Origin: Marinicella meishanensis
Lineage (GTDB): Bacteria; Pseudomonadota; Gammaproteobacteria; Xanthomonadales; Marinicellaceae
Length of the DNA: 64,000 bases
Assembly: GCF_019931145.1 (NCBI RefSeq)
Contig: NZ_JAIOUV010000004.1
Location: forward strand, 248,001-312,000
Direction of reading: 5' to 3'
Part shown: in pieces, positions 8,528 to 17,594 of the stretch
Position numbering within the stretch: the first letter of the stretch is position 1
Layout of the letters: each line of letters opens with the position of its first letter
Position numbers and translations under genes: made by a program
The notes under the pieces: model-generated
Told to the model about the DNA's origin: nothing
What the model saw: only the letters and a program-made list of their open reading frames with translations
Databases searched by the model: none

Positions 8528-9958
8528 TCAATCAGACGATAAGTTCTTGCTGTTGCGGGCACCCAGTTGTTTCAGGGTGTCCGCTTGTCGCACCAGGTTG
8601 CCGCGACCACTTTTGAGTTTGTTCTCGGCCGCGTGCCAGGCATCATCGGCCTGATCCAGGCGCATTTTGATGTCATTCAGGTTGTCCACAAAACCGACGA
8701 ACTTGTCATACATTTTGCCGGCCTTGTCGGCTATGACTTGGGCATTTTTGTTTTGGTTCTCGTTCTGCCACAGCATCATCACCGTGCGCAAGGTGGCCAA
8801 CAGGTTGCTGGCCGATAGAATCAATACGTTCTTCTTATAAGCTTCTTCCAACAAGCCGGGTTGGGCATTGATGGCGGCCACAAAGGCCGCTTCCACCGGC
8901 ACGAACATCAACACAAAATCCACCGAATCAAGTTGTTCGATGTTTTGATAAGCCTTGTCTGATAAATTCTTGATGTGGGTTTGCATCGACTGCACATGCT
9001 GTTTCAGGTGGGCCTGGCGTTCACTGTCCTGTTCGGCATTGACGTATTGTTCAAAGGCTTTCAAGGACACCTTGGCGTCCACGATCAAGGCTTTTTGTTG
9101 CGGCAAATGAATCAGCACATCGGGGCGGAAGCGTTTGTGGTCGGCATTGGTGAAACTGACTTCGGTGTCATATTCCCGGCCCTGTTCCAAACCGGCCACC
9201 TCCAGCAAGCGGTGCAGCACCATTTCGCCCCAGTTGCCCTGGGTTTTGCTCTCGGCGGTCAGGGCTTTGGTCAGGTCTTCGGCTTTTTTGCTGAGCTCTT
9301 GGTTCAACTGATAGACCCGCTCGATTTCCATTTTCAAGGATTTTTGCTGCGCCAGGCCTTGGGTGCTGGTGTTGTGCACCAAGGCCTGGAAATCCTTCAA
9401 CTGTTGGTTCAACGGTTTGATCACCTGGTCCATTTGTTCTTTGTTTTGCGAACTGAATTTGGCCGACTTTTCTTCCAAAATCTTTTGTCCCAGGGTGTTG
9501 AAATGATCGGCCAACAAGGCCTTGGATTGCTCCAGGAATTCGTGTTGTTGTTGAAAGCGTTGTTGCTGGTGCTCGACTTCCGAGCGCATTTTGGTCAATT
9601 TGATTTCGGCCTCACCCAGTTCACTGCGCAACTGTTCGGCCAAATGGGCCTGCTGGCGGCTGTGTTTGAGTTGTTCATCCAATTGCACCGCCAATTTATT
9701 CAAGCGCAAAAGCTCGGCTTCGTGTTGCTCCAGTTCGGCCAACAACTCGGCATTGGTGGTTTTCAATTGGTCCACTTGCTGTTGCAACAGTTGTTCCATG
9801 CCGCGGTGTTTTTCGGCCGCAGCAAGCGACAGTTTTTGCTGGGCACGACGCCACAACAACCAGGCCACCAAGGCGCTCAACAACACCCCCAGCAAGCCGC
9901 TGATCAACAGGCTTGGCAGCGGGTTTTGGCTGACGGTGTGCAACAGGTTATTCATCAA
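8528..9958 (-). CDS. rmuC: DNA recombination protein RmuC
   Basis: This 476-residue protein has one N-terminal transmembrane segment (about 15-36), a long Gln/Glu/Leu-rich coiled coil (about 38-190) and the RmuC nuclease-like domain (about 200-440; GNWGEMVLHRLLE, RPDVLIHLPQQKALIVDAKVS). RmuC limits recombination at inverted repeats in E. coli and is linked to defence against foreign DNA in some hosts. The start is either TTG at 9958 or ATG at 9955. An AGGAG about 10 nt before the TTG slightly favours the TTG. It converges on the RND pump gene. Confidence 0.9.
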   Translation of the reverse strand: MMNNLLHTVSQNPLPSLLISGLLGVLLSALVAWLLWRRAQQKLSLAAAEKHRGMEQLLQQQVDQLKTTNAELLAELEQHEAELLRLNKLAVQLDEQLKHSRQQAHLAEQLRSELGEAEIKLTKMRSEVEHQQQRFQQQHEFLEQSKALLADHFNTLGQKILEEKSAKFSSQNKEQMDQVIKPLNQQLKDFQALVHNTSTQGLAQQKSLKMEIERVYQLNQELSKKAEDLTKALTAESKTQGNWGEMVLHRLLEVAGLEQGREYDTEVSFTNADHKRFRPDVLIHLPQQKALIVDAKVSLKAFEQYVNAEQDSERQAHLKQHVQSMQTHIKNLSDKAYQNIEQLDSVDFVLMFVPVEAAFVAAINAQPGLLEEAYKKNVLILSASNLLATLRTVMMLWQNENQNKNAQVIADKAGKMYDKFVGFVDNLNDIKMRLDQADDAWHAAENKLKSGRGNLVRQADTLKQLGARNSKNLSSD

Positions 9959-10104
9959 ATGACTTGGCTCCTTGGGTGTTCTTTCAGCAGAATACAGTGG
10001 CCTTCAAAGCCCAGTTGCGATGGTAAAATTTTCTGCAACCGATGCCCTGTGTCCAGGCATTAATATGCTATCATTTAAGCCCAACAAAACCCAGGGAATT
10101 TAAC

Positions 10105-11124
10105 ATGAGAGTTTTCAAGTATCTGTTTTTTGCGTTGTTGTTTCTGATCATTGCCTTTTTTGTTTATGGCTTTTTCTTTTTGCCAGACAAAGTGCAGGTC
10201 AGCCGTTCCATCACCATCGATCGGCCGGCGAAAATGGTGTTCAAAGCGGTCAACTCCATGCACACATTCAACGATTGGTCACCCTGGGCTGACACCGATC
10301 CCAATGCCCAGTATCAATTCACTGGACCGGCCACCGGCGTGGGTTCCAAGATGGCTTGGCAAGGCAATGACGAAGTCGGTTCTGGGCGCCAAACCATCAT
10401 CGAATCAGAGCCTTATTCGAGGGTCAAAACCGAATTGTATTTTGATGGCCAAGGCGACGACCCGGCATGGGCCACCTTGGCAATCAAGGACCTCGGTGAT
10501 TCCTCGGAATTGTCTTGGACTTTTGATGCCGACTTCAAAGGCAATGTCTTGGGCCGCTACTTTGGCTTGATGATGGATGACATGCTCGGTCCCAATTACG
10601 AAACCGGCTTGAGCAAACTCAAAGCCTTGGTTGAAGCCCAACCGGTGTACGATTTCTCTGGTTTCAGCATAGAAAATGTGGCACCTCAGAATGTTTTGTA
10701 CATCCCCACCTCAGCCAACACCGATGAGGACGGTGCGGTGGCGGCGGCTTTGGCCGAAGCGTATGGTCAGATCATGGTATTCATGCAGGCCAATGGGTTG
10801 GAAATGGCCGGCATGCCATTGGCCATCACCCGCAATTATGAAAACAGTGTGTGGGAAATGGACGCTGCCATTCCGGTCAACGTCGACAGTTTGGAAGGTG
10901 AAGTGGAAACCATCATGCTGGGACAAACCTATGGCGGCAAGGTGGTCAAATACATCCAAAAAGGCCCTTATGACCAAGGTGATGCCTCGATGGTGTTGAT
11001 GAATGCCTACCTGGCCGAGCATGAACTGGAAACCAATGGTGCGCAATGGGACGTGTATGCCAATGACCCCACCTTGGTGGCCGAATCAGAGATCGAAACC
11101 CACATCTACCAACCGATCAAATAA
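10105..11124 (+). CDS. SRPBCC (polyketide cyclase-like) plus GyrI-like effector-binding protein
   Basis: This 339-residue protein has one transmembrane anchor (residues 4-28) followed by two ligand-binding folds. Residues about 32-175 look like an SRPBCC/START-like cup (SRSITIDRPAKMVFKAV, FNDWSPWADTDP). Residues about 185-338 resemble the GyrI/BacR effector-binding domain. An AGGGA ribosome site supports ATG at 10105 rather than the longer frame. It is probably anchored to the inner membrane with the domains outside the cytoplasm. Proteins with this pair are common and mostly uncharacterised. A bidirectional terminator separates it from gpsA. Confidence 0.8.
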   Translation: MRVFKYLFFALLFLIIAFFVYGFFFLPDKVQVSRSITIDRPAKMVFKAVNSMHTFNDWSPWADTDPNAQYQFTGPATGVGSKMAWQGNDEVGSGRQTIIESEPYSRVKTELYFDGQGDDPAWATLAIKDLGDSSELSWTFDADFKGNVLGRYFGLMMDDMLGPNYETGLSKLKALVEAQPVYDFSGFSIENVAPQNVLYIPTSANTDEDGAVAAALAEAYGQIMVFMQANGLEMAGMPLAITRNYENSVWEMDAAIPVNVDSLEGEVETIMLGQTYGGKVVKYIQKGPYDQGDASMVLMNAYLAEHELETNGAQWDVYANDPTLVAESEIETHIYQPIK

Positions 11125-11142
11125 GCCACCTTCACCAGGCAT

Positions 11143-11174
11143 AAAAAAAGGAAGACCGCGGTCTTCCTTTTTTT
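11143..11174. terminator. Bidirectional intrinsic terminator
   Basis: The perfect palindrome ggaagaccgcggtcttcc (11150-11167) is flanked by seven A on the left and seven T on the right, so it can stop transcription from both sides. It separates the SRPBCC gene from the convergent end of gpsA. Confidence 0.87.
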
Positions 11175-11200
11175 ATTGGCGAGTGATTGATGGTCGCTGA

Positions 11201-12229
11201 TCAATCACTGAATTCGGGCCGAATGTCTCGGTCCATCAGGGCCGACAAGGCCTCAATGGTGGTCATTTGGCCGTGCACCACTTTCCACACATGCTCGGTG
11301 ATCGGCATGTCGACGCCGTGTTTTTGGGCCAAGCGCATCACTTCATCGGTGGTGCCGATGCCTTCGACCACTTGGCCGATGGTTTGTTGTGCTTGTTCGA
11401 TGGAAATGCCTTTGCCCAACGCCAGACCCATGCGGCGGTTGCGTGACAAATCGCCGGTGGAGGTCAACACCAAATCGCCCAGACCTGACAAACCCATCAA
11501 AGTTTCGGGTTTGCAGCCCAAGGCTTCGCCCAAACGCATCATCTCGGCCATGCCCCGGGTCATCAAGGCGGCCCGGGTGTTGTCACCCAAGGCCATGCCA
11601 TCGGCAATACCGGTGGCCAGGGCCAGCACGTTTTTCACCGCCCCACCCAATTCGGCCCCGATCACATCGGTGGAAATGTAGGCGCGGAATTTGTCGGTGT
11701 GCAGGGCTTTGCTGACCTGCATCGCAAAGTCGGCGTGGTTGGAAGCCACGGTCACCAAAGTGGGTTTATTCATGGCCACGTCTTTGGCAAATGACGGACC
11801 GGTGACCAGGGCCATGGGCACCTGGGTGCCAATGATTTCCTCGGCCACCTGATGCAAAAACCGGCCGGTGCCGGGTTCAAAGCCTTTGCTGGCCCAAGCC
11901 AATGGCCGTTCACCCAACAACGGTTTGATTTGTTGCAAGATGTCACTGAAGGCGTGTGACGGACAGACCACCAACACCGCCTCGCATTGGGCGATGGCAG
12001 TGGCCAAATCGGGTTCGATGATCAGTTTCTCGGGAAACTGGATGCCTGGCAAATACTGTTCATTGCTGCGGCTTTGCTGCATGGCTTGCATGGCGGTGCG
12101 GTTGCGACCCCAGAGGATGGTGTCACCGGTGCGTGCCAATTGCATGGCCAGGGCGGTGCCCCAGGATCCGGCGCCCAATACCGCAAACTTCAGCAGTTGG
12201 GTGTCAGCGGTGCTGCCAGGCGTGGTCAT
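11201..12229 (-). CDS. gpsA: NAD(P)-dependent glycerol-3-phosphate dehydrogenase
   Basis: This 342-residue cytoplasmic enzyme reduces dihydroxyacetone phosphate to sn-glycerol 3-phosphate, the backbone for phospholipids. The N-terminal Rossmann motif AVLGAGSWGTALA, the catalytic-lysine region GGAVKNVLALATGIADG and SGLGDLVLT are all present, and the length matches E. coli GpsA. Its ATG overlaps the secB stop codon by one base, so it is translationally coupled to secB. The same secB-gpsA order occurs in E. coli. Confidence 0.96.
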   Translation of the reverse strand: MTTPGSTADTQLLKFAVLGAGSWGTALAMQLARTGDTILWGRNRTAMQAMQQSRSNEQYLPGIQFPEKLIIEPDLATAIAQCEAVLVVCPSHAFSDILQQIKPLLGERPLAWASKGFEPGTGRFLHQVAEEIIGTQVPMALVTGPSFAKDVAMNKPTLVTVASNHADFAMQVSKALHTDKFRAYISTDVIGAELGGAVKNVLALATGIADGMALGDNTRAALMTRGMAEMMRLGEALGCKPETLMGLSGLGDLVLTSTGDLSRNRRMGLALGKGISIEQAQQTIGQVVEGIGTTDEVMRLAQKHGVDMPITEHVWKVVHGQMTTIEALSALMDRDIRPEFSD

Positions 12230-12714
12230 TATTGCTTGGTGCTGGAGGCTGCTTGCTCTTGAGCTTGTTGCATTTGTTGGGCATACATTTGCTCAAAATT
12301 AACCGGTTGCAGCATCAGCGGCTGGAAGCCACCGGCCATCACCATGTCACTGACTTGTTGTCTGACATACGGGAACAACACGTTCGGGCAGTACACACCC
12401 AAAGTTTGGTGCAAGGCTTGTTCGCTGAAGTTGCTCATGCTGAAAATGCCGGCGGTGCACACTTCAACCAAGTAGGCGGTTTTTTCCACCACGGTACAAG
12501 TCACGGTGGCGGTCAAAGCCACTTCATAGGTGTTGTCATCCAACTTGGTGACTTTTTGGTTCATGTTCAATTTGATTTCAGGCTGACCCTGCTCATTGAA
12601 AATGTGGGGCGCATTGGGTGCTTCGAATGAGACGTCTTTGGTGTAAATTTTTTGCAAAGACATGGTTGGTCCTTGGTTTTCAGCATTCGCTGCGGCTTGT
12701 TTTTCTTCTGTCAT
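12229..12714 (-). CDS. secB: Protein-export chaperone SecB
   Basis: This 161-residue tetrameric chaperone keeps preproteins unfolded and delivers them to SecA. It has the core family sequences (QKIYTKDVSFEAPNAP, VCTAGIFSMSNF, LFPYVRQQVSDMV, GGFQPLMLQPVNF) and the acidic/Gln-rich ends. It lies between the rhodanese gene and gpsA as in E. coli, but the grxC glutaredoxin gene usually found between the rhodanese gene and secB is missing from the 54-bp gap. Confidence 0.96.
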   Translation of the reverse strand: MTEEKQAAANAENQGPTMSLQKIYTKDVSFEAPNAPHIFNEQGQPEIKLNMNQKVTKLDDNTYEVALTATVTCTVVEKTAYLVEVCTAGIFSMSNFSEQALHQTLGVYCPNVLFPYVRQQVSDMVMAGGFQPLMLQPVNFEQMYAQQMQQAQEQAASSTKQ

Positions 12715-12768
12715 GATAGCTTCCTAAAAATTTCACGAATCCAGTGATTCGTCTAAAAAAATGAGGGG

Positions 12769-13194
12769 TCAGGCTTTGCTCAAAGGCAATTTGTCCGAGA
12801 TCCAGGCGTTGATGCCGCCTTGTAAGTTGAAGACCTGTTCGAAACCGGCTTCGCTCAACTTCTGGCTGGCGGTCATGGAAGTGCGGCCCATTTGGCAACA
12901 CACCACCACGGGCTTTTTCTTTAATTTATCCAACTTGATTTTGCCGGCACTGATGTCTTCCAACGGCACATTGATGGCATTCACGATGTGTCCCTGGGCG
13001 AACGCGTCTTTCGGTCTGACATCAATCACCTGGGCATTTTGCTGGTTGACCAAACGGGTCAGTTGATCGACATTAACGCTCTGGTAAGCTTTGCTTTTGT
13101 CCTGATACAGGGCGCGCAAATACAGAATCAGCACGATGATGAAAAGTGACGACATGAACGGATGGTTGCCGACAAATTCGACCAATTGAGACAT
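12769..13194 (-). CDS. Membrane-anchored single-domain rhodanese (YibN-like)
   Basis: This is a 141-residue protein with one N-terminal transmembrane helix (about 12-30) and a cytoplasmic rhodanese domain (about 40-140). The active-site loop is CQMGRTS with Cys100 as the probable sulfur carrier. DVRPKDAFAQGHI is the usual upstream motif. It has the position and architecture of E. coli yibN, upstream of secB. Start at 13194 is chosen because it opens directly into the membrane helix; the frame remains open 16 codons upstream. Natural substrate unknown. Confidence 0.85.
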   Translation of the reverse strand: MSQLVEFVGNHPFMSSLFIIVLILYLRALYQDKSKAYQSVNVDQLTRLVNQQNAQVIDVRPKDAFAQGHIVNAINVPLEDISAGKIKLDKLKKKPVVVCCQMGRTSMTASQKLSEAGFEQVFNLQGGINAWISDKLPLSKA

Positions 13195-13340
13195 TGCGTG
13201 ACCGCCTAAAAATGGAAAAGGGACAATATAAGGTATCACCACAAAAAATCAAGTCAAATCCCGCAAAAACTCAGCATATGCCAAGCTTTCAAACAGAATC
13301 TTCGGCAAAACAGTTTTTTCTGCGCAATGAGTTTGATAAC

Positions 13341-14519
13341 ATGAGCCGCTGTTGTCTTGCGATGATTTGCCGTTTGCCCATGCGTTTGCTGTTCTTGTTG
13401 TTGCTGCTGGTGTCATGCACCGCCCCACTGCTGGCACAAGAAGACACCGATGAAGCCGCCATTGCGGCTCAACTGGAAGACATCAAAACACGCCTGGAAA
13501 CCCTCAAAGACCAACTCAACCAGGCCACCGGCGAAGAAGCCAAGCTGCTGCAAGAGCTGGAAGCGCAGGATCAAATGATCAACCAGCAAGGACGCCAGAT
13601 CAGAGACACCCAAGCCAAGATCACCACCGCCGAACAACAAATCGAGGTGTTGGGCCGAGAAATTCAATTGAAAAACGACAGCATCAGTGAGCAAAAGCAG
13701 CAGATGGCCGAATTGTTGCGCTTGCACATCTTCATCAACCACGACCGCATCTTAAAAATGATGCTGCTCAATCCCAGCACGCGCCACGCCGAGGTCACCC
13801 AACACCAAATCAAATACCTGCAACACAAACTGTATGAGTTGATCGAAAACATCGCGGTACAAATCAAACAGCTGGAACAATACCAACAACAAATCACCGA
13901 CCAAAAAACCGCTCTGGAACAAGAGCAACAAAAACTCAATGCCGAACAAGACGCCATGGTGGCCCAGAAACAACAACGCGCTTTGGTGCTGGCCTCCTTG
14001 CGCGACACCATCCAAGCCTATCAGGATGAAAACCAAATCCTGGAGGCCGACAGCCAGCGCCTCAATCAGTTGTTGTTACAAATCACCCAATACCTCGACG
14101 ACCTGCCGGAAAACCTCGGCGAAAACACCTCATTTGCGCGTTTGAAAGGACAGCTGCAACAACCACTGGACGGCAACATCATCCGCTCATACCGCTCCTT
14201 GCGGGCAGGCTACAGCCGCTGGGATGGCGTGGTGATTGGCAATGAGGCAGGCACCGAAGTCACCGCCACCGCCTATGGTCGGGTGGCCTTTGCCGATTGG
14301 CTGCGCGGCTATGGCTTGTTGATCGTGATTGACCACGGTGATGATTACATGACCTTGTATGGGCACAACGAAAGCCTGTTGGCCGAAGTCGGTGACTGGG
14401 TGCAAGCCGACCAGGTGATCGCCACCGCCGGCAATTCCGGCAACATCGATCCGGCCGGGGTGTATTTTGAGATCCGTCAGGCCGCCGACCCCACCAACCC
14501 CGTGCCCTGGTTCAAGTGA
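13341..14519 (+). CDS. envC: EnvC-like murein hydrolase activator (degenerate LytM/M23)
   Basis: This is a periplasmic protein of about 392 residues. After a signal peptide come long coiled coils (about 40-260) and a C-terminal LytM/M23 fold (about 285-392). The zinc ligands of active M23 enzymes are not intact: the usual H-x3-D region is replaced (SYRSLRAGYSRWDG) and the final HLHFE motif reads VYFEIR. This is the expected state for EnvC, which activates amidases at the division septum rather than cutting peptidoglycan. Starts at 13341, 13362 and 13380 are possible; none has a clear ribosome site. It is divergent from the rhodanese gene, as near yibN/envC in enterics. Confidence 0.84.
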   Translation: MSRCCLAMICRLPMRLLFLLLLLVSCTAPLLAQEDTDEAAIAAQLEDIKTRLETLKDQLNQATGEEAKLLQELEAQDQMINQQGRQIRDTQAKITTAEQQIEVLGREIQLKNDSISEQKQQMAELLRLHIFINHDRILKMMLLNPSTRHAEVTQHQIKYLQHKLYELIENIAVQIKQLEQYQQQITDQKTALEQEQQKLNAEQDAMVAQKQQRALVLASLRDTIQAYQDENQILEADSQRLNQLLLQITQYLDDLPENLGENTSFARLKGQLQQPLDGNIIRSYRSLRAGYSRWDGVVIGNEAGTEVTATAYGRVAFADWLRGYGLLIVIDHGDDYMTLYGHNESLLAEVGDWVQADQVIATAGNSGNIDPAGVYFEIRQAADPTNPVPWFK

Positions 14520-14525
14520 ATTTTA

Positions 14526-14791
14526 GGGCCTGTTAACACCCACTGAAAGGCGACTGCTGGATCGTATTTTTCAGCCATTAAGGCATCAGTCGTGAGGTGT
14601 GGTCACTCCACATGAGCGAGTGAATAACGCTGAGGGATGAAAAATACGACCCAGCCCCATGGGTTCAGCCTACAAAGGCCACACCCGGCGTTGCTCATCG
14701 CTCGATTGGAGTGACCAAACCACGCTTTTCGCGCCTTGATTGTGACCTTTGTAACCTGAACAGTGGTCATTCAGTGGGTGTTAACAGGCCC
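14526..14791. mobile_element. MITE-like non-coding element, copy 1
   Basis: This is a 266-bp unit bounded by perfect 22-bp terminal inverted repeats (14526-14547 and 14770-14791; core cctgttaacacccactgaa). It begins 6 bp after the envC stop. Three further internal complementary pairs are visible: 14562-14576 with 14635-14649, 14601-14618 with 14699-14716, and 14664-14678 with 14746-14760. There is no transposase and no convincing coding frame. It is 94-95% identical to the next unit in the same orientation. No clear target-site duplication can be read because the copies abut. Confidence 0.77.
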
Positions 14792-14792
14792 C

Positions 14793-15055
14793 GGCCTTAA
14801 CACCCACTGAAAGGCGACTGCTGGATCGTATTTTTCAGCCATTAAGGCATCAGTCGTGAGGTGTGCCCACTCCACATGAGCGAGTGAATAACGCTGAGGG
14901 ATGAAAAATACGACCCAGCCCCATGGGTTCAGACTGCAAAGGCCACACCCGGCGTTGCTTACCGCTCGATTGGAGTGACCAAACCACGCGATTCGCGCCT
15001 TGATTGTGACCTTTGCAGCCTGCACAGTGGTCTTGCAGTGGGTGTTAACAGGCCC
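14793..15055. mobile_element. MITE-like non-coding element, copy 2
   Basis: This is the second direct copy, with 13 substitutions from copy 1 and a 2-bp deletion (missing GT) inside the left terminal repeat (14793-14812). The right terminal repeat (about 15035-15055) is intact. Several differences fall in the internal stems, and one pair is compensatory: tacaaagg/cctttgta in copy 1 becomes tgcaaagg/cctttgca here. It ends 3 bp before the stop codon of the convergent membrane-protein gene. Confidence 0.77.
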
Positions 15056-15058
15056 CAG

Positions 15059-15823
15059 TCAGCCAACCAATTCATTGGGCTCATCGGCTTCCGCCTGATC
15101 ACCTGGGGGTTCATCATCGGCACCGCCGCGCAATGCTTCATAGGCATGCGACAACAAGGCCACTTCGAAAATGATCACCAGCACCGAGATCAACTCCACC
15201 AGCAGCATCAAGGCCAACGACTCGGTGTTGATTTGTTGGAAGATGCGGTTGGTGATGTATGGCACCAAAACCACCAAGAAAAACACAAAAAACTTGTGGT
15301 GGCGGGTCATCTCGAAAGACTCACTCAAAGACAGGCGGTGACCCGCTGCGGTGGCCGGAAACACCATGGCCAGTCGTGAAAACACAATGCCCATGATGAT
15401 CAGTGCCAGTAAAAACAACCACACCGCAGAGCCGCCCCCAACGCCGGCTGCTGGCGCCATGGGCGGCGCGATTTTGAACAACACAAAGATCACCGCCGCC
15501 AATGACAGCAACACCGCCACAATCCAGCCAATGAATTGGACCTCCACCAGGCGCCATTGCAATAGGTGCTCCAGGCCCTTTTCATCCAACAACACCAAGC
15601 GATGCACCATGATCGCCAACTTGGCATAAACGATCAGCATCAACACCATGATCACAAAGAACAGGGCGGGGCCAAACAGCAAGGCCAAATAACCCCCCAA
15701 CAAGCCCACCACAAAGGCCAAGCCAATGAACAGCGCGGCCAGTCCCGCCAAATAACCAAAGTGGTCTTTGAAGGTGTTGTTGGTCAATTCGAAAATGCGA
15801 CCGATGGAAATGGGTTCTGACAT
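15059..15823 (-). CDS. Polytopic membrane protein of unknown function
   Basis: This 254-residue protein has about six transmembrane helices (around 22-50, 52-75, 98-122, 135-160, 178-198 and 205-230). A cytosolic-looking amphipathic start (ISIGRIFELTNNTFKDHFG) resembles the start of glycerophosphoryl-diester-phosphodiesterase-type or YciC-like membrane proteins. The tail is acidic (DDEPPGDQAEADEPNE). I cannot assign a family with confidence. Its stop codon lies immediately beside the right end of the MITE-like element. Confidence 0.74.
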   Translation of the reverse strand: MSEPISIGRIFELTNNTFKDHFGYLAGLAALFIGLAFVVGLLGGYLALLFGPALFFVIMVLMLIVYAKLAIMVHRLVLLDEKGLEHLLQWRLVEVQFIGWIVAVLLSLAAVIFVLFKIAPPMAPAAGVGGGSAVWLFLLALIIMGIVFSRLAMVFPATAAGHRLSLSESFEMTRHHKFFVFFLVVLVPYITNRIFQQINTESLALMLLVELISVLVIIFEVALLSHAYEALRGGADDEPPGDQAEADEPNELVG

Positions 15824-16009
15824 GGTAAATCCTTTTAATGTGAAGAAGCCCCCATTGTATACCCAGCCAGCCAGCAGTCACAAGCCGGTCACACTTCAGC
15901 GGGTCAGATCAATTGTTGGGGTCTGGTTCACACTACATTCAGTTTCGTAGATGTAACATATCAAAGACTGGCTATGAATACTGTACAATTGAACCATCAG
16001 GAGCAGCAC

Positions 16010-16426
16010 ATGAAAAAAATCACCATCCCCTTAATTATCCTCTTTACTGGCATCCTCATCTCTGGCAGCGCGCTGGCTTTTAAATTTGCTTCGCCCAGCG
16101 ACCCCTCGGCCAAGGTGGTGATGAACCACTCCAACAGCGCCAAACAACTGTTTCCGGTGAAACTGTTGATGGTCAACGGTGAAAACGTGCCGGTTCGCGG
16201 CGATGCTGTGTGGTTGCAGCCGGGTGAATATGAACTGCGCTTCAGCACCCAGATCAACAGCAATTACACCAAACAAATCATGGGCTTGAAACAGCGACGC
16301 GGCCTGGAAAGCCTCAAAAACACGCTGAAAATCAATGTCGAAGCCGAAAAGTCATATTACGTGGCTTATGATGCCTCCAGCAACAACACCGATGATTGGC
16401 AACCGGTGGTTTACAAAGTCAAGTAA
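16010..16426 (+). CDS. Small secreted protein, unknown
   Basis: This is a 138-residue protein. MKKITIPLIILFTGILISGS plus ALA is a clear Sec signal peptide, and an AGGAGC ribosome site 7 bp upstream fixes the start at 16010 rather than the upstream in-frame ATG. The mature part is basic and beta-rich, with a segment (MVNGENVPVRGDAVWLQPGEYEL) resembling the PEGA-like or DUF2057-type envelope proteins that begin by stating an adaptable value and end in a single beta domain. Function unknown, probably periplasmic. Confidence 0.7.
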   Translation: MKKITIPLIILFTGILISGSALAFKFASPSDPSAKVVMNHSNSAKQLFPVKLLMVNGENVPVRGDAVWLQPGEYELRFSTQINSNYTKQIMGLKQRRGLESLKNTLKINVEAEKSYYVAYDASSNNTDDWQPVVYKVK

Positions 16427-16451
16427 GCCAACCCGCCTTTTTACCTCGTTG

Positions 16452-16486
16452 AAGGCTGTGCTGTGAGATTCACACGCAGCCTTTTT
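16452..16486 (+). terminator. Intrinsic terminator after the small secreted protein
   Basis: aaggctg (16452-16458) pairs with cagcctt (16477-16483), with partial extra pairing inside (tgtg/cacac), followed by TTTTT. It is 25 bp after the stop at 16426 and just before the convergent isoaspartyl-peptidase gene. Confidence 0.55.
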
Positions 16487-16516
16487 GGTGGGCCGCATCA
16501 GTCATTAAGCCGTGCC

Positions 16517-17524
16517 TCAATCCTCGTCGTCGTAGATCGCCACCACCGATTGTTGTGGGGTTTTGTAGCCACGATACATTCCCGGGGTGTTGAACACCAT
16601 CACCGGTTGCCCGGCCGGGTCCATGCCGATGATGCCACCGGAGCCACCGACTTTTTTCAGTTCACCCATGATCACCGCATCGGCCGCTTGTTGCAGTGAT
16701 ACATTTTGATACCGCACCCGGGCACAGATGTCGTGGGCCACGGCATAGCGGATGAAAAACTCCCCATGGCCGGTGGCTGAGATGCCACAACTGCGGTTGT
16801 CGGCATAAGTGCCGGCGCCAATCACCGGCGAATCGCCAATGCGGCCCCAAGCCTTGTAGGTCATGCCCCCGGTTGAAGTGCCAGCCGCCAAATCGCCGTT
16901 TTGATCGACCGCCACCGCGCCCACCGTGCCGAATTTGAATTCGGCATCCAACACGTCTTTGGCAGCGGCTTGTTCTTGTTGTTTGGCTTTGGTCTTGGCA
17001 TCCACTTCTTGCCATGCTTTGAACCGGGCTTCGGTGTCAAAATAATCATTGGTCACTTGTGCCAGTCCCTTGGCCTTGGAAAAGGTGTCGGCACCGGTCC
17101 CGGCCAGCATCACATGGGGCGAATGCAACATCACTTGTTCGGCCGCCAGTATCGGGTTCTTGGTGAACGAGACCCCGGCCACGGCACCGGCCTCGAGGTC
17201 ACTGCCGCGCATGATCGAGGCATCCAACTCATGTTTGCCGGGTTTGGTGTACACCGCCCCTTTGCCGGCGTTGAAGTGCGGCGAATCTTCCATCAATTGG
17301 ATGGCGGCGATGATCGCTTGGGTGGAATCCCCGCCGGCTGCCAGCACCGCATATCCGGCATCCAAGGCGGCTTGTAAATCAGTGCGGATGCTTTGTTCCT
17401 GTGCGGCACTGAGTTGATCCCGTTTGATGGTCCCGGCACCCCCATGAATCACGATGCCGATGTTGTGTTCTGTAGCCATGGCCAATCCTCCGCAAAAAAT
17501 CATCAATACACATAACTTTTTCAT
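16517..17524 (-). CDS. Isoaspartyl peptidase / plant-type L-asparaginase (Ntn hydrolase), exported
   Basis: This 335-residue proenzyme would cleave isoaspartyl dipeptides and asparagine. The N-terminus (MKKLCVLMIFCGGLAMA) is a signal peptide, so unlike cytosolic IaaA it should act in the periplasm. VIHGGAGTI is the family start. FGTVGAVAVDQNGDLAAGTS holds the autoproteolysis site before the catalytic Thr of GTVGA, and TGGMTYKAWGRIGDSP and GTGADTF/GAGTYADN are further family motifs. The frame extends 72 codons upstream, but the signal peptide supports 17524. It is divergent from the large kinase-aminotransferase fusion. Confidence 0.9.
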   Translation of the reverse strand: MKKLCVLMIFCGGLAMATEHNIGIVIHGGAGTIKRDQLSAAQEQSIRTDLQAALDAGYAVLAAGGDSTQAIIAAIQLMEDSPHFNAGKGAVYTKPGKHELDASIMRGSDLEAGAVAGVSFTKNPILAAEQVMLHSPHVMLAGTGADTFSKAKGLAQVTNDYFDTEARFKAWQEVDAKTKAKQQEQAAAKDVLDAEFKFGTVGAVAVDQNGDLAAGTSTGGMTYKAWGRIGDSPVIGAGTYADNRSCGISATGHGEFFIRYAVAHDICARVRYQNVSLQQAADAVIMGELKKVGGSGGIIGMDPAGQPVMVFNTPGMYRGYKTPQQSVVAIYDDED

Positions 17525-17594
17525 ATAAGCTCCCGCCTGATTCTGGACTTGCTCTACAATACCAAAAAATCCACCGCTTTGCCGGACAGATTGC

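Noticed and set aside
8975-10063. Long open frame (362 codons) antisense to rmuC.
   Set aside because: The product is a Phe/Leu/Gln-rich translation of the complement of a coiled coil, with no family signature; rmuC on the opposite strand is secure.
12715-12768. A grxC glutaredoxin gene between the rhodanese gene and secB, as in enterics.
   Set aside because: The gap is only 54 bp and holds no coding frame.
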